A DNA stretch of 64,000 nt from Terana coerulea. Its lineage: Eukaryota; Basidiomycota; Agaricomycetes; Polyporales; Phanerochaetaceae. Where the stretch lies: positions 168,568 through 232,567 of the forward strand of contig JAKOGH010000119.1 of NCBI GenBank assembly GCA_024811115.1, written 5' to 3'. Positions 35,701 to 46,493 of the stretch are shown here, piece after piece. The position numbers and the translations under genes were made by a program. A model generated the notes under the pieces. That model did not search any database. It was given only the letters and a program-made list of their open reading frames with translations, and was not told the origin of the DNA. Position 1 is the stretch's first letter. Every line of letters begins with the position of its first letter.

Positions 35701-38133
35701 AGTTCTTCTTCAAGCTGCCTCTCTCGCTCCTCCATTTCTTTCTTCTCCTGCTCCGTCAATGGCGGCGTATTTTCGACTTCCTTCAGGAGCTTCGCAACTG
35801 GATCCACGGTCTTGCTAGGTCGAGAGATGCTTCGCGTCATGGGCCGGCCGCTACCTCTACCTGCTGAGCTCCCTCCGTATGGCGGCCGCCTCGAAATTCC
35901 CGCCGCCTGGTCGCGTCGGTACCGAGCGAACGCGGCGCTCTTAGGCGCATCCGGCGTGTCTGGGGCGGGGTTCAGCTGCAAGGCGGGGATGGGCGGAAGG
36001 TCAAAGTCGAAGCCGTGAGCTTGAGGACCCGAGGGCGCAGGGGTGTTGACCGTAGAGCTGACAGGGCGAAGCTGCGATACGGTTGGCCGGCGAGTGTTGA
36101 CGGGAGTTTCGGACGCAGAGACGGCGGGAGTGTGTGCGGGTGCAACATCAGGGGGGATGGTTGGAGTTTGTGGCGCCAGTATGTCCGGACGGGGATCTGC
36201 TCTGCTTGAAGTGCTGGAGGTAGGCTCTTCGACGTCCATAGCCACAGGTGCCTTCCATGGATTAGGACGAGGGTCAGTGGACTTCATCTCCGGTGCGTAT
36301 ACTGTCGGCACATGCACAGTGGGAGGTGGGGTCGCAGGCAGCGGCATACTTGACGACGCAGATCGGGACTCGGGTGAGGAGAGTCGAAGAGGCTGAGTAC
36401 CAGCGGGAGCGATGACGTTGGGAGGCCCCTCCCGGTCGTATGATGCCTCAGTCGTGTTATCGCTGAATGTAACTTGCGACCGCCGCCGCCGCTCATTCCT
36501 CCCGCCTCTGGGGAGCCGAGTGTGCACAGGGCGTGACTTTGAGCCTAGTGGAGACTCGAGCCGGGCAAGCGGGCGCAGTAGCGGAGCTGGCGGAGAGGAA
36601 GATATTGGGTTGGGCATTTCGACGCCCGGAAAGTCGAGCCTCTCCCGTTTCGGCCGTTCAGCCTCGTCGTCCTTGTGCAGCTCCGTCTCTGCCTTCCGCT
36701 TCTTCAGACAACTCTTCAGCGGGGTCGGTCCGACATCACGAGCGGGGCGGGCGGATGAGGGGGATGCAGCTTGGCGGCCGCTGGCGGATGCTGTCGAGAA
36801 AACTGCCGACCATGCAGTTGACTGAGGCATGTCATAACGTGCTACAGGAAGGAACATGGAAACAATTAAAATGTTGCATTTATCAACAAAAACGCGACTC
36901 ACGGGCATGGGGATTGGATGGACCTGCACCCTCTGATTGAGTCAGGTCTGGTACACCTTGGACAAGCTGCATGATCCTGTCTGGTAGTGGTGATGGTTGA
37001 CGAGGAGGGGATGGGGTGGTGCGGCGGCGTGTCGACGGTGGCTGGTCTTGCAAGAGCGAGGGCGAGGGCGAGCGAGCCCTATCCTTGCCCTTACCCTTGC
37101 TCTTGGACGACGGCGCTGGGTTGGGCTCAACCTCCATCTCGGTGGCCTCTGGTGTGTTGGTCTCAGCGGCCGCTGCTGACAGCGACATGCTTGACAGCGC
37201 GTCGACCATTGTTGAATCATTGTTCGTGGCGGATGGCGGTGGCGGTGATGGTCCGGGTAGTGGAGCGCGTGAGGGGACGGTAGGCAGAGGTAGCAGTGGT
37301 AGGGAGTTGTGGTCCTCGAAAAAGTCGCTCGCCACTGGCCTACTCGGTCGCCGTGGCGCGTCATGTGGCGCGACGGCGGCATCGCCCATCTCTTCGTCGA
37401 AGTCGGATTCTGCACCGTCGTAGTTTTGGTGCTCGTGGCGTATGGGGAGCGGAACGATGCTGTCAAGCACCACCGCCGCCGCCTCCTCCATTGGGCCACC
37501 TTCGTCTTCTGAGTCAGTCGACTCGTTGTCGGTGGATGACTCGGAGCTACTCGACTCGTCGTCCTGGTCGACGTAAGTCTTGTCTGACGAGTCGTCGTCG
37601 TCGTCTTTATCCTTCCCCGAGTCGCCGCCTGACGCCACCCGCATTTCGCTCTCGTCCGCTGTTGAGCCCTCCGCGCCTGCGTCGCCATCGGTATGGTGGC
37701 CCGTGGCGTCGCTGTCGGCTTCTGGTTCCGACATCGCATCCCCGTTCGATTCCTCGTCATGAGACTCGGCGTACTCGGCGGGTTCTGCATCTTGGTCGGA
37801 TGTGGCGCGCCTTACTGGCACTTCTTCTGCGTCTGCTTCTTCTTCGTCTTCTTCTGGAGAGGGTTGGCGTGTTTGAGCACCTGCGTTGGGCTCTCGTGGG
37901 CCAATGACTACGCGATTTTAAAGCATGCACCTACACAAAGGGGATTGTGACTTACGTGTAATGAGCCGTACTCGTACTTCTTCGCCATTCGCGTCTTTGA
38001 CAACGCGGCCTTTGTCGTCGACCTTGGCCTTAGAAATGGTTGTGCTATTTGGGCCGTGACTTGTGGCGGAGTGCGGTCCGCATTGTTCAGGAAGTGCGTC
38101 ACTGAGAAGGTTCATGTTACCAAGTCCGCTCAT
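32800..38133 (-). CDS. Very large, mostly disordered acidic/proline-rich protein (1693 aa)
   Basis: Not recognised. Six exons with consistent phases: 38133-37956, 37907-36903, 36841-35228, 35181-34966, 34911-33695, 33651-32800 (introns 48, 61, 46, 54 and 43 nt). The first 60 residues are ordered-looking with many charges (KVDDKGRVVKDANGEEVRV). Residues 80-250 are strongly acidic and serine-rich. Then come long proline/serine stretches with basic islands (SCLKKRKAETELHKDD; NERRRRSQVTF), suggesting a nuclear protein. A short charged helix (LTEQEKKEMEERERQLEEEL) and one compact aromatic segment (YFQFPPEFGDLDDGAQQFWW) stand out. The last 270 residues begin with a helical part (HIQETLRQHAASIDVDSLSL) and end in another disordered tail. 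The final two parts could be separate genes, but a 43-nt intron joins them in frame and only 44 bp separate the open frames. Confidence 0.6.
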
Positions 38134-40518
38134 GGTGGCGAGCGTACGTCGAGGCCGATGTGGAAGAGGGGATGGGGGATGTGGTTTGGGTCAAGTGAAG
38201 GGCGAAACAAGTGGCGGTCTGCCCGCGGAATACAGCACAGGCGCCAATAACGCGATACGTTGTGACCGTACCCCATTTCGCGAGGGTCCCAGCGGAGGCA
38301 GCGCGAGGAATAAAGGACGGAACACCGCTTGATCTCGATTCAGCTCCGAAGGTGAAGATCTACGCTCGGGGGAATCTCAGCAACTCTGAGAATTGAATCA
38401 CAGATAGAAGTCCGCACGCACAACTGATCCGTGAACAATAGGGTCTCCTCCCAGCAGTGGCAACGAGTCCCTGAACTCCGAGTGGCGAGGCCTTTTATTC
38501 TCTAAATACAAAGGCTGACTAGACGCCGAAGTCTAGCTCATCTGGAATCGGGGCGCCGGGAGATCGGCGTCGCGATCTAGATCGAACAGAGCCTTCTCAT
38601 GACGATTGGCCGGGCATGTCTTTCGTCTGCCCTTCGTCTGGCGTTCGAGACAGAATGTGTGCCACTGTGACGCATGCATGCAATTATTTTGCGTTAAGGT
38701 CCTCGCAACGAGTGTAACAACATGAGTGTACTGGCGGATGCGTGTATGCGCGGGCAAGAGCTATCGAGAGGGCAGCACTGGGTGTAAGTCTATGTCGCGG
38801 CAGAATTGATGAGTCCAAAGATGCAAGAGCGAAGAGATTGTGTACCGCACCAAGGGTTTATTCAGGCATGCTTGCGTCAGTGAGAATCCAGGATCGGCAC
38901 CCGACTGCACGACCTCCGATGAGAATTCTGGATGGTCTTTCTTCTACTCGATTGGTCCTTGGATTGAATCGACGCTGTCCCTGTGGCAGTGCAGATACCG
39001 TGAGGGTTCATCGAAATGTCGAAATCGCGCCCAGGCCGTTTGAGCCGGCGGACAATGTATGGCACAGGAAGGACACTGCCCTGTACTGCCTCGTGAAGGT
39101 AAGCACTACATTAGGCGGTGCCCCAGACTCGGATCGAGCTTCACTTTCCGGCATATTATTTTGGGTCCAGTGCACCACATTTGCAGTGAAAATTCGAACT
39201 GTTGTGAAGCTATACGCAGTCGTGCTAAACATCGTCATCACGGCACGACTGTGGCTGAAGATATCGTACCTTTAAGTACACCATGTATTTCTACAACATT
39301 CCCATGTCTTTGATACAGCACTTGTGTAACGTCCCTCTTGATTGGAAAGGATTGACGCTAAAATCCGGTCGTTCATTTTAGTTGTTCGTCATCGACAGAG
39401 ACAAAAATGAAGCCGACCTCTTCAACGCAGAGTAACCTGACAGTAGCCTCAGTATGATCCATGTCAACCCGCACATGTACATTTTGCGGGGAGGCTTGCA
39501 CCAGGATTCGAGTCTGAGCCAAGTTATTGCTCGGAGCGAATATGCGAAGCCTATGTAACACGGTGAGGATGCATGGTCAATCACGGAACAAGCATGTGTC
39601 TAGTCTTTCTACTCACCATCATATAATGATTACGCCATATATAAAGTTACATGTTCTTCAGTCTACACCTGGTCTGCCCTTCTCATTGATGCCGTATCCT
39701 TCAAAGTCGTCGTTCAGTACGTCCATTTTCCACAACGACAAAGCTGCCCATACTGTGTCGCTTTGTCAGAATTTCCTCAAGATTGCTTTTCGTCGGCCGC
39801 TCTTGTGCACGCTTGTGGCTGGAGAGCGGATGGTTGGCTGCCATGGACAATGTCGATATCATGCTTTGCTGGCAAAAGCAGTGAGACGCCGAAAGTGCCA
39901 CAAAGCGGCCACGTGAGCGAGGGGGAAATATTTGGCGCTTATGGCCGTCGAGCCAACCGCTGGCAGTCTGACCCTGGATGAAAGGAAAATCCTGCTTGTG
40001 GTAAGTTAGTTAAATAAAAGTATGTGGTCCGTGACTTTCGCTGAAGAACCTAATTTTACCTTGCCGTAGCGGCGCACTCATGCTACGATCTGTATTTAGT
40101 AGGACAATTTAGTAAAGGCGAAGACTACATACACATGACGAACTAAGTAGATCGCGTTGTGAGCACATGAGAGTCGCTCAGTAGCTATTTATCATATCAC
40201 AAACAATAATCTGGAAGCTGATGTACGTGTAAAATTTCTTTGTAGAGAACACCGAGAATTTGGTGAAGTGGCACGCTTGGGACTCGAACCCGCCGTCATC
40301 CCGAAGCGTCTATTACCTTGCGCGCTCACATGACTGCAACGCGCGACGCGACCTCCAACCAGCGTCTATGGTTCGCCTCAAACACGTGGGCTTACGTAAC
40401 ATGAACATGCCCCATCCTCGAGCTCCGTCTCGGTTTGACCGGACAGCACGACATCCGCCCCGTTCCTTTCTCTCTCGCCGCCACTCACGAGGACATCGAC
40501 GGTGTTAGGCCAGTCGCC
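38134..40518. other. 2.4-kb stretch without a recognisable gene
   Basis: Holds the upstream regions of the disordered-protein gene and the Polo kinase gene. The longest open frame (38742-39275 +, 177 codons) has no recognised motif. The minus strand near 38530-38600 reads RSRSRRRSPGAPIPDELDF, which looks like the end of a protein, but no upstream exon is evident. Around 40275-40330 a tRNA-like TTCGAGTCCC occurs without a foldable tRNA. Confidence 0.35.
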
Positions 40519-43239
40519 ATGTCCGCCAACGTATATACAACGATGCCTCAACCACCTCGCCGCCACCCGCTCACCAACGCCGTCAGCCACAACGCCCTCA
40601 ACACCGCTAAACCCATGCCGCAGATGCGCCAGCAAGCCCCAGGGATACCTCCATCAAAACCTCAAGAACAGCCAGCAGGAACATCCTCACCACCTTTGCC
40701 GAGGCAAAGCGCGAAAGTCACCCCGCCCTCGCCGCCTAGATTGATCACGGACAAGCACCGTACCATGCAATTCGTTCGAGTGGGCATGCTCGGAGAGGTG
40801 CGCGAAACAACCTTTTTGTGTATTTCTCTGACGAGGCATGTATAGGGTGGCTTTGCACGAGTGTACGAGGTTGAGGACCAGCGCAAGAACAGATGCGCCT
40901 GCAAAGTCGTAGTCAAGTCCTCGCTGAAAACGAAGAAGGCCAAGACGAAGGTGCGCCCAAGTGCCACGTCGATATTGTATGCATGACTGACTTGCTGGCA
41001 ACAGCTGTACGCGGAAATTAAGATCCACAAGGCCTTGAACCACCCCAACATCGTTCGTTTCCAGGACTGTTTCGAAGACGACGACAACGTCTACATGACG
41101 CTGGAGCTGGCCCACAATGGCTCTCTCATGGACATGCTCCGACGTCGTCGAAGGTTCACAGAGCCTGAATCCCGCTACTTCATGGTGCAGCTCTTGGGTG
41201 CATGCAACTACATGCATGATCACCAGGTCATCCATCGAGACCTGAAGCTCGGGAACATTTTCCTTGATGCTAACATGAATGTCAAAGTCGGTGATTTCGG
41301 CCTCGCTGCGCTGATCGAGAGTCCTGGCGAGCGAAAGAAGACTATCTGCGGCACGCCGAACTACATTGCGCCGGAGGTCCTGTTCGACACTGCCAACGGT
41401 CACAGCTTCGAAGTCGACACATGGTCTATTGGCGTCATTCTGTATACTCTCGTTATTGGCCGCCCTCCTTTCCAGACCAAGGATGTCAAGGCTATTTACA
41501 AGCGTATCCGGGACAACGAGTACGAGTTCCCTCAGGACCGCATCGTCTCGCAGGAGGTGCAGGAGCTCGTACAGCTCATCTTGACACCAAACCCGCAGGA
41601 GCGCCCCACACTTCTCGAGATCCTCGACCACGAGTGGTTCACCAGGGGTATCGTTCCCAGCTGCATCCCTGTCTCTGCCCACGACAGCGTTCCCGACTTC
41701 CGGCACATCTCTCGCGTCGTCTCCCAGCAGAACCTCGCCATGCTGCGAAAGCATGCCCTCCTTGATGACGACACTACCAGCATCAACGTGCCGTCTGCTC
41801 CCGAGCCTGGCAGCAAGATGCTGCGGAACACGAGCCTCGCCCAGCAGGAGAAGGAGTTCTACAAAGCGGTCCAGCCTGGCAGCCCCATCTCCGCGCTGCT
41901 CAGTTCCGCGAGGCAGCCGCTCCTCGTGGGCCCACCTGTCGCACGAGGCGAACAGCCACTGCTCCGCAAGCTGCAAGCTGCGAAAGAGGCACGGTCCCCT
42001 GGCCGCGCGTTGCGCGAGCGGGCCGGCGCTCTTCACGGTAGTCCGGAGGGCCAGCAGCACGAAGATGCTGGTACCAAGGCGGAGGAGCAGAGGAAGAAGG
42101 AGCTCGAGTCTCAGAAGGCGAGGATTGTCGCGCAGATGGCTCCTCCCCAAGCACCGACGCCCACTTTCGGCTACGAGGACGAGAACATGCCTCCTCAGAT
42201 TCCTAGGAATGTAGCAGAGAAGATGAAGTACCGTGAGCCGTCGCCGCCCAAAGCGGACAGTCCGCCACTGCCTACATCTGGGTCAGGACAGGTGCCGAGG
42301 ATCAACAGCTTCGACGCTGCAGCCCAAGTCTTGAGCGCGGCGTTTGAGGCACGCTCGATGGGCAAGCTGTTCCGTGACCCTCGCGAGGATGCAGAGCTGC
42401 CCGAACCGAAGGTCTTCATTGTCTCCTGGGTCGACTACTGCAACAAGTACGGCATGGGTTACGCTCTTACGGACGGTTCTGTCGGTGTGCACTTCAACGA
42501 CAGCACTACCCTTTGTTGTCTGCGGACAAAGTGTGAGTGTCTTTTCTCAATATGCAAGGCGTCACCGCTCATGGCTCCCCAGCCACTTCGATTATATCTC
42601 CTCAAGGCGGCAGGGATCCGTGTACGTCCGCAAGAACTACACTGTCACGGAATTCCCTGAGGATCTGAAGACCAAGGTGTACCTCTTGAAGCATTTCGAG
42701 GGTTACATCATGCGCAAGCTTTATGGCGACTACGACTGGACGTTTGAGGACACCCAACGGTCGAAGGGCATGGATTTCGTGCAGAAGTACCTCCGGATGA
42801 AAAATGTTATTATATTCAAGATGAGCCATGACGTTTTGCAGGTCAGTCCATTCGCCTATATGCAGTCGTAGATCTCAGAGCTGACGTCGCCCCTTACTTC
42901 CAGTTCAACTTCGCTGACCACACGAAGGTCATTCTCTCCTCACACGGTCTTCTCGTCACACACATCGACAAGGAGTACCAGCTCACGCGCCAGCCGCTCA
43001 GCGCGATCATGGCTCGGGCGCTGCGGCCGTCGATGAACGCCGAACAAATGAAGCGGAACGACAAGCTCGTCGAGAAGCTGCGGTTCTGCAAGGAGGTGCT
43101 CCTCACGATCCTCAACGCCAGCGGACCGGCGCAGGCGACGCCCGCCGAGCCGGAGGCCGCCCCGATGCCCGTGCCTATGCCGGCCGCGGCGAGCACGCGC
43201 ACGATGAACAGCCGGCCGTCCCGGATGACCCTGCGGTAG
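40519..43239 (+). CDS. plo1: Polo-like kinase (Plo1/Cdc5 type)
   Basis: Mitotic Ser/Thr kinase acting at spindle poles, kinetochores and the division site. Exons: 40519-40797, 40846-40950, 41005-42532, 42583-42841, 42904-43239; about 835 aa. The kinase domain is intact: glycine loop GEGGFARVYE at about residue 91, ATP-binding Lys at 113, HRDLKLGN at 205, DFGLAALIE at 225, activation loop KKTICGTPNYIAPEV with the phosphorylatable Thr. A linker rich in P, K and E follows. The polo-box region holds FIVSWVDYCNKYGMGYALTDG and NDSTTL, then the second box with FADHTKVILSSHG and MNAEQMKRNDKLVEKLRFCKEVL. A missing T at 42512-42514 breaks the frame just before intron 3. Confidence 0.95.
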
Positions 43240-43610
43240 GGCACGCAGCCTTTAGCGGCCACGATTTTAGTTTAGCTGGGATTTCGTCATGACATTGCCC
43301 TCGACGTTAGGTCCTCGGCATAGACTTCCCCAGATACGATCATACGAACTGTACCTATACCCCCAGCATCGACGTCCTCTACAGCCCTTTGCATATAATT
43401 ATTCGGCGAGACAGTCTTACATCTTACGCACACTGCGTCTACCTGTATACTTCACCTATAACTCAATCTTTTTGTCCGTAACGAATTTGCATGGGTGGCT
43501 GGCTGTGTCAACTGTAATATTCCACTAAAATACAACAAGTGTAACCGAGAATTTTTGATCCACCGGGCGAGCTCTCGGAATTGCACGTATGTATGGTTCC
43601 ATTCCTTCAC
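43240..43610. other. Intergenic, convergent 3' regions
   Basis: Downstream of the Polo kinase gene and of the minus-strand oxygenase gene. No gene, RNA or repeat recognised. Confidence 0.5.
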
Positions 43611-45120
43611 TCAGTAGTTTGCGTTTAGTCGTTCCAAGATGTATTGCGCAGCCTGCGGGTTGAGTCAGCCATAAAAGGCCACACTTATATCAGTTTTAGC
43701 TCACGGAGGTGGGTTCATATTTCTTGGGACGATCGGCTGAGTAGGTCGTAGGAATGCAATCGACGACGGCCTGGAAATTCTGGATACCCATTTCAGCACT
43801 GGAAATGCTTCATCGTCCGAGATTAGTCTCACCGGCGCACAGAACTGCGTGAAAATGGGGATGTTGGATTAGGTAGACCGCGAAGGAGAGGCGTACACGC
43901 TCACATAGGGGATAGAGTATCGTGGCGGGGTAATTCCGTCCTTCGTGACAGGGTGAGGAGGTGTGCGAACGCGGTGGATCGTACTTCGTATGACGTCGTT
44001 TGACCCTGTGAACGAAGCGTCCTCAGCGAATACTCATTGGGCTCTTCGACACGAAAGTAACAAACATCTGGATAGAAAATCCCCCGCATTGACTGCCAAG
44101 GCCCCTTCAATTGGAGAAGCGCTCTGGTGTACAATGAAGAGACCTATGAGTTCAACTGGTGTCACACAGTGGGCAACAAACCTACCCTGAATTGTCCCGG
44201 GTGGCTGGGGTCTTCTACTTCCAGACCGCCTACGCTATCTTGGAACAGTAAGGTAATGCTGCCAAAGTCGCTATGAGCTCCGATGCGGGTGATCTCATCG
44301 TTCTTGAGCTGCTCGGTGGGGACACTACAGAAACAAGCCAGTTGGCAACGGTGTCAAATTAGGATTGAGAAGCCCTTACCTTGGGTATGCAACAGCCGCA
44401 GCTGGTTGTCTGCGGCGGTGTGGTACTGTACGAAGTAGTCCTCCGGAACATGCAGTCCTAAGGCGAGAGCTCTCAGAATCGTCAGTTCCAAATCTCGGCA
44501 TGTCTATTCTCTCCTAATCAGTCGAAGATTGACGTTCATCTCCGGTGAACTGACCCAATAAAACTCCATGCACGCCTCGGTGAAGCCCGGTAGCACGCCA
44601 TCAGGTAGCCAGATGTTAGGCATGAGCGGATCGTCTTCGCGACCGCATTCAAAACTCTCCTTCACGTCTGGGGCCTGGCGGCGTGTCTTCAGCTCGGCGG
44701 GATCAAAGACGTCTTTGACCACTTTCTCCACTCCGGGTGCGGAGTATCCTGCAGAAGCGAAGATCAGGGTCAAGCCCTGTATTGTCATATCGAAGACCTA
44801 CTACGTACCTCGATGGTGCGAACCAGATGGAGGATGAGGGGCGAGAGCCTTTACCTCTGCTGGTTGGTCGAAGAATCGCTTCGACTAGAAGATCATCAAC
44901 GATCTGGACAACATAACTTATAATGAACATCGCTCACCCATTCGAACATGCGATCAACTTTCTCCGTCGGGAGTCCAAAGTTCATGAGGTAAACAAACCC
45001 AATATCTTTGAAAGACTGAACCATGGCATCCGCTACCTCCTGTTTCTTCGACCCATCCAAGAAACCACCGAAGTCTATGACGCTAATTCCGGCAGTCTCG
45101 CCTACTTTCACTTCTGCCAT
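43611..45120 (-). CDS. 2-oxoglutarate/Fe(II) oxygenase, isopenicillin N synthase-like
   Basis: Non-haem iron oxygenase of the IPNS/ACCO-like family; the substrate cannot be told. Ten exons: 45120-44938, 44884-44809, 44748-44555, 44503-44380, 44324-44186, 44123-44066, 44005-43905, 43844-43833, 43779-43705, 43652-43611; about 334 aa, the normal length. The eighth exon has only 12 nt (FCAP). N-terminal GISVIDFGGFLDG and DIGFVYLMNFGLP are typical. The iron ligands are visible as His and Asp in IGAHSDFGSITLLF and the distal His in IRSTIHRVRT; the 2OG-binding Arg-x-Ser is in PPRYSIPY. A missing base near 44387 breaks the frame at the end of exon 4. No biosynthetic partner genes lie nearby, so a role in secondary metabolism is not supported. 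Confidence 0.88.
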
Positions 45121-45642
45121 GCTGCTGTGTCAGCTAGTCAGTGCTGGGAGCAAGGTGTGTGAGCCCGTGCGGCATCCCAGCGTCCCGCGGGCTCCTATCG
45201 TTCAAGCTTCTCGCAGCGAGCAGCCCCATATGTCCAAGGTTCCAACGCCGGCCTGGCAGACGCTGGCTTTCTGGACAGATAGAGACCGCGCAGTTACGGA
45301 CGGGGTTGAAGACATAATATCTCGCGAATTTTACTGCTGAAACGGAGTGCCGTGAAGCAGAAACCTGGGATGACACACCAATCTGTCGTCACATAATTGG
45401 CCAAGAACGTCAGCGAGGCCGGTTGGTAGAATCAATTGCATGCCACTGGTGTCGAAGAGTAAGACTCATCCAGACCAGCCTAAGTAGCCACGGGAAAAGA
45501 TGCTAATCCTGTAGCAAGGACTCGCTCTGATAACCTCCAAGGACTGAAGTGGGGTTGCGCACACGGGGTTATGGTGTCTGAATCTGCGATAAATTACATG
45601 CGTAGACAAACGATGATGAGTCTATTAGAGACTGTACCTGTA
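45121..45642. other. Intergenic
   Basis: Upstream region of the oxygenase gene and 3' side of the DUF1770 gene. No gene recognised. Confidence 0.45.
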
Positions 45643-46208
45643 CTAATGTCTACCGAGTCCACCGAAGACCGCATTTCTCATCTTCTCGAGACCTTCCCCG
45701 TTGCGCTTCGCTGAGACGGTGTCCCCTCGTGCCCACCATGCTCGTAACTGCAAGCCTACCAGGAAAGCTTGCGGCATAAAGTACCACCGAACGACACCCC
45801 TAGATTCGACGAACAGAAGAATGGGCATCACTGTGTGTGGGGACGAAAGTTATGTGCTCACCAGAGTACACCCTGTGCTAAAGGGCTAAGTAGCTGCTCT
45901 TTGACCGTGACCCAAAGCAGCTGGCCCCAATTGACACCCAGCACCTCCTTTGAGGCTACACCATCTGCGCCGGCAACAGCCTCCTTCTCATCGTTCGCCG
46001 TCGAGGACTGCTTGTGCCCGAGTTGAACATGAGGCCTAATATTCCTCAAGTAGGTATATTCGAACCTCATGTCAGGAATGGCTGGGATGGATCGAGAGGG
46101 AGAAGGTCTAGCGTCAAGAATGTCGTCTAGGTCTTCATCGTCGTGATGTTGCCCTGAAGATTTGAACGAAGGCCTGAAGTCGTTGCGGCCGATGCGCACA
46201 GCAGACAT
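45643..46208 (-). CDS. Small protein similar to DUF1770
   Basis: Two exons, 46208-45872 and 45830-45643, with a 41-nt intron; 174 aa. The pattern IPAIPDMRFEYTYLRNI followed by WGQLLWVTVKEQLLSPLAQ resembles the fungal DUF1770 family, whose members carry a short PDLRFE-type motif and one or two membrane-associated helices. The C-terminal part (PILLFVESRGVVRWYFMPQ) is hydrophobic, then polar. The function of the family is unknown. The intron is short; if a different donor is used the junction residues change. Divergent from the DDX60-like helicase gene, with 285 bp between starts. Confidence 0.6.
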
Positions 46209-46493
46209 GGTCGTGGCGGAACACAGCGAGAGCCTGCGAGAGCGCCTACCCTCAGCTCTATAGACGCCCTCAGGATCAGACGGTCGGGCGTCTGTGTGGG
46301 ACGCGTGTGTTCTTGCAGGCGAACACCCATCTGCTCACAACTCGTTACTCCGCCATCCATCGTCCACCTTCTGCTAACAGTTTTTGACCCATCATTGACA
46401 TCCAGCGGGCCCGCATTTGCTACATATAAACCTGTGCTGTTTTTTTGGAACAACTGCGGAACCCTTGGATACCACGATCTCATTTGTCCAACC
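46209..46493. promoter_or_regulatory. Divergent promoter of DUF1770 and DDX60-like genes
   Basis: A 285-bp shared upstream region. A TATA-like ACATATAAACC lies at about 46421-46431, roughly 65 bp before the helicase start. No other element stands out. Confidence 0.35.

Noticed and set aside
38742..39275. 177-codon open frame on plus upstream of the Polo kinase
   Set aside because: No recognisable domain and no intron structure, unlike the real genes here; overlapped by several other open frames.
40265..40350. tRNA-like stretch on the minus strand (GGGTTCGAGTCCC)
   Set aside because: The T-loop is present, but the T-stem pairs only at three positions and no matching acceptor, D or anticodon arm is found. 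At most a tRNA-derived remnant.
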